Origin: Firmicutes bacterium ADurb.Bin300
GTDB lineage: Bacteria > Bacillota > Clostridia > Oscillospirales > Acutalibacteraceae
Direction of reading: 5' to 3'
DNA: 64,000 bases
Assembly: GCA_002069015.1 (NCBI GenBank)
Contig: MWBL01000003.1
Span: 18,124 to 82,123 of the forward strand
Shown: piece after piece, positions 59,658-64,000 of the stretch
How positions within the stretch are numbered: position 1 is the first letter of the stretch
Layout of the letters: every line of letters starts with the position of its first letter
Translations under genes and position numbers: made by a program
The notes under the pieces: model-generated
What the model was told of the DNA's origin: nothing
Databases searched by the model: none
Seen by the model: only the letters and a program-made list of their open reading frames with translations

Positions 59658-61295
59658 ATGCTCAAAAAAGCTTTGGCGGCAATACTTGTATTTGTTATGC
59701 TTGTTTCTGTCTTATCTGTTGCGGCAAGTGCTCTCGCTCCCGCGGCAGCCGAGGTAAAAGCCTTGTCTGCGGAAATGTCTTTTTCGGACCGGCTTTCATC
59801 ATATCTTTATTATGTTCTTGACAGATTGCTTAACTGGATGTTGTCTTATCTTAACCTTTATACGCCCAAGCAGGACTGGGTAATGAAAGAAGATTATCAG
59901 CCTGTTAATTTCTTTGAGGGTACCGAGGCGTTCAGCAGCACGGCAGAAGACGGTGCGAAGTGGTATTTGGGGTATTCTTCGGCATCTCTTCTTGAAGGTC
60001 AGGATGTTCTTGACGGGAAACATTATATGGGCGGAAGCTTATCGCTATTGGAGCCGAAGGTATGTACGGCTGTTATAGATGACCAGAGAGTCCGCACGTT
60101 TGCTATCAGTGACGGCTCTGACGGAATTGTTTGCTATGCCGTGCTTGACGCTTATGCGCTGTGCAGCGGCGATGTACTTGCCATTCGGGAGTTGCTTAAG
60201 GATTATGCGGCGGAAAACAATATCGTCAGCATAAACGTTGGAGTGCTTCACCAGCACAGCTGTATTGACACGCTCGGTATGAACGGCGAGTTGATTAAAG
60301 CCCTTGTTCAAAACCCTGCAGTACTTTCGGGTATGCTTGATGCCCCTTTGCATAACGGTAGAAATCCTGCGTTTATGGAAAATCTTCATAATGTAGTTGC
60401 AGATACAATCCAAAACGCCGTAGAGGATATGCAGGAGGGCGATCTTTACTACGGCACGGCAGATGCCACCGAGCTTATAAAGGATAAGCGTTATCCGTCT
60501 GTCATTGACCCCAATCTCAACCGTCTGCGCTTTGTTCCCAAGGACGAAAATGAGGAGGAGACATGGGTTGTTTCCTCGGGTATTCATTGTGTTGGCTTGG
60601 GTGCCGGCACTACCGAGGTTTCCGCAGATTATCCTTATTATCTTGAACAGCAGCTCAAGGAGCAAACAGGGGCAAATCTTGTATTTATACAAGGCGCCCA
60701 GCTTGCAATAACAACCGACGGGACCACCACCTCCTTGGAGGGCAACACGAGGCTTCAAAATGTTCAGGCATATGCGGCAGAGCTTGCGCGTAGACTCATT
60801 GGTATTAATAATGACGAACTTGTTGAGCCTCTTATTAACATTAGGCTTAAACAGGTTTATCTGCCTGTTGAAAATCAGGTTCTTACGCTTTGCGCTCATT
60901 TGGGGATTTTCAATACAACCGTTGTGGACAATGGCGACGGCTCTTTTGAAATGGTATCGGAAATCGGGTATATGGAGCTTGGAGATGACCTTGCATTCTT
61001 CCTTGCACCCGGGGAAATGGCGCCTGAAATCGCTTATGGCGGTGCCATCTCAGCCCAGGACAGCTGGAACGGCAAGAGCTGGAATTACCCCTCTATGCAG
61101 GACTATATTGCCGATTCGGGCAGGAAGCTTATAGTCTACGGTCTTATGAATGATGAGGTAGGTTATATCCTGACCGATAATGATTACCGCTCCTTGTTTA
61201 CGGAAAATGAAGAAATAAATTCTTCCAGCGACAAGGCGGGTTCATCTGTAATGGAAGTCTTTATGGCGCTTTATGACAACATATACGCTTTTTAA
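59658..61295 (+). CDS. Exported neutral/alkaline ceramidase-like protein
   Basis: A 545-residue secreted protein with a signal peptide (about residues 1-26, cleavage possible after AASALA) and an amphipathic Tyr/Leu-rich segment (about 47-70, SSYLYYVLDRLLNWMLSYL). The main domain resembles the N-terminal domain of neutral ceramidases: GVLHQHSCIDTLGMN (about 196-210) is the zinc-histidine region and GANLVFIQGAQLAI (about 337-350) corresponds to the nucleophile region. The usual catalytic Ser of NGGDVSP is not evident, so activity is uncertain. RBS ACGGAGG. Followed by a 40-residue gene; a strong terminator closes the unit. It may act on lipids of the host or the environment. Confidence 0.78.
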   Translation: MLKKALAAILVFVMLVSVLSVAASALAPAAAEVKALSAEMSFSDRLSSYLYYVLDRLLNWMLSYLNLYTPKQDWVMKEDYQPVNFFEGTEAFSSTAEDGAKWYLGYSSASLLEGQDVLDGKHYMGGSLSLLEPKVCTAVIDDQRVRTFAISDGSDGIVCYAVLDAYALCSGDVLAIRELLKDYAAENNIVSINVGVLHQHSCIDTLGMNGELIKALVQNPAVLSGMLDAPLHNGRNPAFMENLHNVVADTIQNAVEDMQEGDLYYGTADATELIKDKRYPSVIDPNLNRLRFVPKDENEEETWVVSSGIHCVGLGAGTTEVSADYPYYLEQQLKEQTGANLVFIQGAQLAITTDGTTTSLEGNTRLQNVQAYAAELARRLIGINNDELVEPLINIRLKQVYLPVENQVLTLCAHLGIFNTTVVDNGDGSFEMVSEIGYMELGDDLAFFLAPGEMAPEIAYGGAISAQDSWNGKSWNYPSMQDYIADSGRKLIVYGLMNDEVGYILTDNDYRSLFTENEEINSSSDKAGSSVMEVFMALYDNIYAF

Positions 61296-61333
61296 GCGAA
61301 TATATTTAATAATTTTCGGGAGGTGAAGAGTTA

Positions 61334-61456
61334 ATGGATGCGGTTCTTGATATTATTATGAGTCTTTTTTCGGATTTTGACGTAAACGCAATAATAGAAA
61401 TGCTAAGCAATTTTGATTTCAGTGCTATTACGGACGTTATCGGTGGCTTGTTTTAA
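61334..61456 (+). CDS. 40-residue microprotein coupled to the ceramidase-like gene
   Basis: A 40-residue acidic amphipathic peptide (MDAVLDIIMSLFSDFD, then VNAIIEMLSNFDFSAITDVI and GGLF) beginning 38 bases after the ceramidase-like stop, with RBS GGGAGGTGA at ideal spacing and closed by a strong terminator. Two F-D-aliphatic blocks with similar spacing (SDFDVNAII and SNFDFSAIT) suggest a repeated helix. It has no known family. The coding sense is supported by the RBS and position, not by homology. Confidence 0.65.
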   Translation: MDAVLDIIMSLFSDFDVNAIIEMLSNFDFSAITDVIGGLF

Positions 61457-61459
61457 TTT

Positions 61460-61507
61460 GTAAAAGCTATGCACGGCGCTGATTTGCGTCGTGCATAGCT
61501 TTTTTTG
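61460..61507 (+). terminator. Strong terminator after the microprotein
   Basis: Stem of about 17 bp (AAAGCTATGCACGGCGC with GCGTCGTGCATAGCTTT) followed by TTTTTTT. Confidence 0.92.
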
Positions 61508-61521
61508 CGGGTGAATTTATT

Positions 61522-62190
61522 GTGAAGTGTTTGTGGGCGGTTTTAATAGCTATAACTCTTGTATTTTCCTTTGCTTCTTGCAAGGGTGGCACATCCCTGC
61601 CCGAAACACAGTTTGAAAGCGCTTCCAAAACTGTGCTTTTTTCAGAGTCTGAGACTGAAACAAGCCCTGTCAGCAGCAGGGCTGAAACTTATGTGCCTTC
61701 GTCTCTTCAATCGGGGGAAGTCTCACAAGTGACACAAACCGCACAACAACCTCAAACAAAAAAGGAAACTTCTCCCGTAACAGCAGCGCCGGTGGACACA
61801 AATCAAAATACAGATTATACACGCACGGGCATAATAGCTTTTTCCGACAGTCCGGACAATAAGTATATTAAACTCGTTTCCGAGAAATACGGCGTTTCTC
61901 CTCTTCGTTTAGCGGCAATTTATACGCTTCCCTATGAAGGTATGGAAGAGGAAGCGGACGGGAATATGGTTTTAGAGTTTGACGGAAGCAAAAATTCAAA
62001 GGGCAAGCTTATTCGCACAAAGGATACGCTTAAAACCATTTACTTTATCGATTCGGATAATGTTCTGACAAAGGTATCTGCTGACGGTTCCGGGGAGGAT
62101 GATTATAGTTTTGTTGAAAGGACTAAAATTGTTTGGTCTGTAAAAAGTTTAATAATACCGAAATTTCAAGATGAGCTTAATAAATCTTAA
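61522..62190 (+). CDS. Lipoprotein of unknown function
   Basis: A 222-residue lipoprotein with signal peptide and lipobox FASC at about residues 17-20, a long Ser/Thr/Glu/Gln-rich linker (about 25-95) and a compact C-terminal domain (about 100-222; ISFSDSPDNKYI-like AFSDSPDNKYIKLVSEKYGVS and LRLAAIYTLPYEGM). The start is GTG 61522 behind GCGGGTGA. The domain is not recognised as a known enzyme. An esterase-like sequence fragment follows at once. Confidence 0.78.
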   Translation: MKCLWAVLIAITLVFSFASCKGGTSLPETQFESASKTVLFSESETETSPVSSRAETYVPSSLQSGEVSQVTQTAQQPQTKKETSPVTAAPVDTNQNTDYTRTGIIAFSDSPDNKYIKLVSEKYGVSPLRLAAIYTLPYEGMEEEADGNMVLEFDGSKNSKGKLIRTKDTLKTIYFIDSDNVLTKVSADGSGEDDYSFVERTKIVWSVKSLIIPKFQDELNKS

Positions 62191-62340
62191 TTGTATCACT
62201 TTAATGGCTCTAATCGAATTACGCGTTCAAGGAGCGCGCTGGATGCGCTTGGAATAAAAGCACATTATATATTTGAGGACGGAACGCACGAATGGGAGTA
62301 TTTGAATAAGCATGTAAGGATGTTATTGACTTTATGCTAA
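62191..62340 (+). pseudogene. C-terminal fragment of an esterase-family protein
   Basis: After the lipoprotein stop, the same frame stays open for 49 codons and reads SRSALDALGIKAHYIFEDGT then HEWEYLNKHVRMLL, the ending of a feruloyl/S-formylglutathione-type esterase (family motif with H-x-W-x-Y-W and catalytic His). No start, RBS or upstream catalytic Ser part exists, so it is the debris of a lost gene. The match is by my recognition of the pattern. Confidence 0.65.
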
Positions 62341-62365
62341 GATAAGTAATTGCAAACTGCTAAGT

Positions 62366-62400
62366 AAAAAAGGCTGCACTGTTCGGTGCGGCCTTTTTTT
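62366..62400. terminator. Bidirectional terminator
   Basis: Stem AAAAAAGGCTGCAC/GTGCGGCCTTTTTT with TGTTCG loop; also works on the minus strand for the DUF4234 gene. Confidence 0.88.
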
Positions 62401-62425
62401 GCTTAGTAAAGGTTTTATTATAAAA

Positions 62426-62869
62426 TCAACCGTTAATGTTATAATGCTCGGCAATCTTATTTGTCGCATTGAAGAGTTTGTGGAAATAAATAAACGGACC
62501 TACAACTATAAAGGAGCCTAATACATTCCAAATCCAATAGTCCTTAGCATCGAAATCATAATCAATGCCGCGTCTTTGAAGCTCAGAGCCTATACGCTTG
62601 GAAATTTTGTGAAACCAAACAAAGGTGCCGATACCGAAAGTTATCGGTGTAATAATAAAGGCCATAAGTAAGAAATGCATTGTCTTTTTTCCGTCATAGC
62701 GAGAGGCTAGTGCATTAATATCGTTGGCGATGCCACACATAACTACAAGAGGATAAATACCGAATGTGATAAGACCCAATAGAAAGTATTTTACCATACT
62801 GCGGTTTGTTTTAAGCTGCCCTACCGGTGCCGAGGATGCTTGATAAGTTGTTGTTCCCTGTTCGTTCAT
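62426..62869 (-). CDS. DUF4234 family membrane protein
   Basis: A 147-residue protein: a short Gln/Ser/Thr-rich N-terminus, then helices at about residues 24-48, 62-90 and 108-130. FLLGLITFGIYPLVVMCGIANDINALA and TFGIGTFVWFHKISKRIGSEL, quoted in part, match the DUF4234 family, in which a helical pair faces a pattern W-x-H-K-I/L; role unknown. Start ATG 62869 after GGAGGAAG; the frame extended to 62923 is not needed. Single gene. Confidence 0.83.
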   Translation of the reverse strand: MNEQGTTTYQASSAPVGQLKTNRSMVKYFLLGLITFGIYPLVVMCGIANDINALASRYDGKKTMHFLLMAFIITPITFGIGTFVWFHKISKRIGSELQRRGIDYDFDAKDYWIWNVLGSFIVVGPFIYFHKLFNATNKIAEHYNING

Positions 62870-62975
62870 AATGCTTCCTCCATATAATTTTTCACATTGT
62901 CTGTGTAACTTAATTATATTCATAATAAGAACAAAGTGTCAATATATTTTGCGAAAAAATGTAGGAATTCATGCT

Positions 62976-64000
62976 TTACTGAAATCCGCCGTTTTTGGCG
63001 GGAGTATCGGTCATTGTGAAAATCAATGTGCCGCCGTTTGCTATAAGGGAGTGCTCGATTATCGAAGAGCTGAGCCTTTCTCCGTTAAGCGTAACCTTTT
63101 CCACATAAACATTTTCTTCAGCCTGATTTTCCGCGATTACACGAAGCGTTTTACCGTTTCCCAGCGAGATGCAAGCCTCGTCTATATTCGGGGAACCTAT
63201 CCGGTAGTGGTCTGTCCCCGCGGCGGGATAAAGACCTAAAGCAGACCAAACACACCATGAGCTTAAGGCACCGCCGTCATCGTTTCCCGCAAGCCCTCCC
63301 GAATCGGTTCCAAAGGAGTCCCGGAGAGTTTTGCGTACCCACTTTTGAGTAAGGTCAGGTCTTTTTGCGTCATTGAACAGATAAGGAGCATGCAGATTGT
63401 GCTCATTACCTATCCAAAAGCCTCCCGCCGAATCCAATGCCATGGGGTCATTGCTCGAATTCTCCATAAACTCGTTAAGCTCGCTGACAAAATACTCTCT
63501 GCTGCCGAAAAGACCTAAAAGTCCTTGAGTGTCCTGAATTGCAGTCCACCTCCAATGGCGCGCACTGCCCTCGCAATAAGGTCTTGCAAGCTCTGTTCCC
63601 AATATGTCGTCATAGAAGGAGGAGGCATCGGGGCTGAAAGGAGAGACCCATGAGCCGTCAGAGTTTTTGCCGCGGAAATACTTCGTGCGGGAATCAAACA
63701 AATTCCTGTAATTCAAGGATTTCTCCCTGTAATACTGCGCCTCCTCGGTTTTGCCCAAGGCGTCAGCCAAAAGCGCTATGCTGCCGTCCGCCCAGGCATA
63801 TTCAAGCGTAAGACTTACCGATATTTTCGCAGCATCGGCGGGGACATAGCCTAAGGTGTTGTATTCCTGTATTGCTTTTCTGCTGTCGACTCCTTCTATC
63901 TCCTGTTCGGAAGTCAGCTTCATAAACTCATACGCTTCGTTGACAGCAAAATCGGTTATTCCCTTCAGGTAGCTTTCGGCAAAAACCATATCGGCAGGAG
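62976..64000 (-). CDS. GH92 family alpha-mannosidase, C-terminal part (runs off the window)
   Basis: C-terminal about 340 residues of an inverting, calcium-dependent exo-alpha-mannosidase; the gene continues beyond base 64000 without a stop, reading PADMVFAESYLKG at the edge. The family blocks are present: GYVPAD (48-53), AWADGSIALLADALG (about 66-80), GNEHNLHAPYLFN near 200 and GNDDGGALSSWCVWSALGLYP (near 230-250; holding the catalytic-acid region). The C-terminal beta domain ends after NGGFQ. Together with the cytoplasmic GH38 at 31651 it points to mannose-glycan use. A signal peptide cannot be assessed. Confidence 0.93.
   Translation of the reverse strand, partial: PADMVFAESYLKGITDFAVNEAYEFMKLTSEQEIEGVDSRKAIQEYNTLGYVPADAAKISVSLTLEYAWADGSIALLADALGKTEEAQYYREKSLNYRNLFDSRTKYFRGKNSDGSWVSPFSPDASSFYDDILGTELARPYCEGSARHWRWTAIQDTQGLLGLFGSREYFVSELNEFMENSSNDPMALDSAGGFWIGNEHNLHAPYLFNDAKRPDLTQKWVRKTLRDSFGTDSGGLAGNDDGGALSSWCVWSALGLYPAAGTDHYRIGSPNIDEACISLGNGKTLRVIAENQAEENVYVEKVTLNGERLSSSIIEHSLIANGGTLIFTMTDTPAKNGGFQ

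Noticed and set aside
60045-60899. A 284-residue open frame on the minus strand
   Set aside because: It is a shadow of the ceramidase-like gene, with Cys/Arg/Asn-heavy composition and no RBS.
62341-62365. A further end of the intergenic repeat (AATTGCAAACTGC)
   Set aside because: Only 13 similar bases, too short to call as a copy.
1-64000. tRNA or rRNA genes, prophage or insertion sequences
   Set aside because: No cloverleaf-like GTTCRANNC context, no rRNA-like stretches, and no transposase, integrase or phage structural gene was found by reading.

Overview
The window looks like chromosomal DNA of a low-to-mid GC Gram-positive anaerobe of the class Clostridia, most like an uncultured gut Oscillospirales/Ruminococcaceae-type bacterium. 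This is inferred from AGGAGG-type ribosome binding sites, frequent TTG/GTG starts, families typical of Clostridia (a CD1247-like protein, a DUF6514-like protein, YitT, a PrdX-type prolyl-tRNA editing protein, a Na+-pump decarboxylase subunit) and lipoproteins with Gram-positive lipoboxes. I see no rRNA, tRNA, CRISPR array, phage module or insertion sequence.

Layout. 0-4.1 kb: end of a peptide ABC transporter, a GPH-family sugar symporter, a YitT protein and an Ala-tRNA(Pro) editing protein. 4.1-13.7 kb: a large CotH-type lipoprotein, small conserved proteins, a family 6 uracil/hypoxanthine-DNA glycosylase, MsrA with a decayed MsrB domain behind it, an orphan OadB-type sodium pump subunit with a 50-residue partner, a Gfo/Idh/MocA oxidoreductase, a PfkB kinase, RsmA and a DUF6514-like protein. 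13.8-18.6 kb: a YfhO membrane protein facing three tandem type IV pilin-like genes, each with its own promoter. 18.6-22.8 kb: thrS, a NYN-LOTUS protein and yebC, separated by copies of an unusual intergenic repeat. 22.8-30.3 kb: two paralogous membrane-anchored proteins sharing an almost identical 3' end, gltX-glnS, a cluster of three small unknown genes and a YfcE phosphodiesterase. 30.2-37.3 kb: an AGCS amino-acid symporter, a GH38 alpha-mannosidase coupled to an amidohydrolase, and a two-gene ABC exporter. 37.4-44.7 kb: efp, a zinc-ribbon protein, rpsO, pnp (both with structured leaders) and a zinc-uptake operon. 44.9-56.0 kb: a polysaccharide operon encoding a CapD/PglF-type dehydratase, a priming sugar transferase, two glycosyltransferases, the CapE-CapF-CapG set for UDP-N-acetyl-L-fucosamine, VanZ, another oxidoreductase and a thioredoxin/CcdA pair. 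56.0-64.0 kb: a second GPH transporter, rhamnose mutarotase, class II aldolase, dCMP deaminase, a ceramidase-like exported protein with a 40-residue microprotein, a lipoprotein, a decayed esterase tail, a DUF4234 protein and the 3' part of a GH92 mannosidase.

Together these suggest a saccharolytic, surface-glycosylated anaerobe that takes apart mannose-rich glycans (GH38, GH92, two GPH symporters, rhamnose mutarotase) and builds a FucNAc-containing surface polymer. The least explained items are the modular repeat family (three intergenic copies plus a piece inside the YfhO gene), an apparent AUU start codon on the NYN-LOTUS gene, the pilin island, the tail-sharing paralogue pair and the ceramidase-linked microprotein. 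I found no complete system that I can call new.
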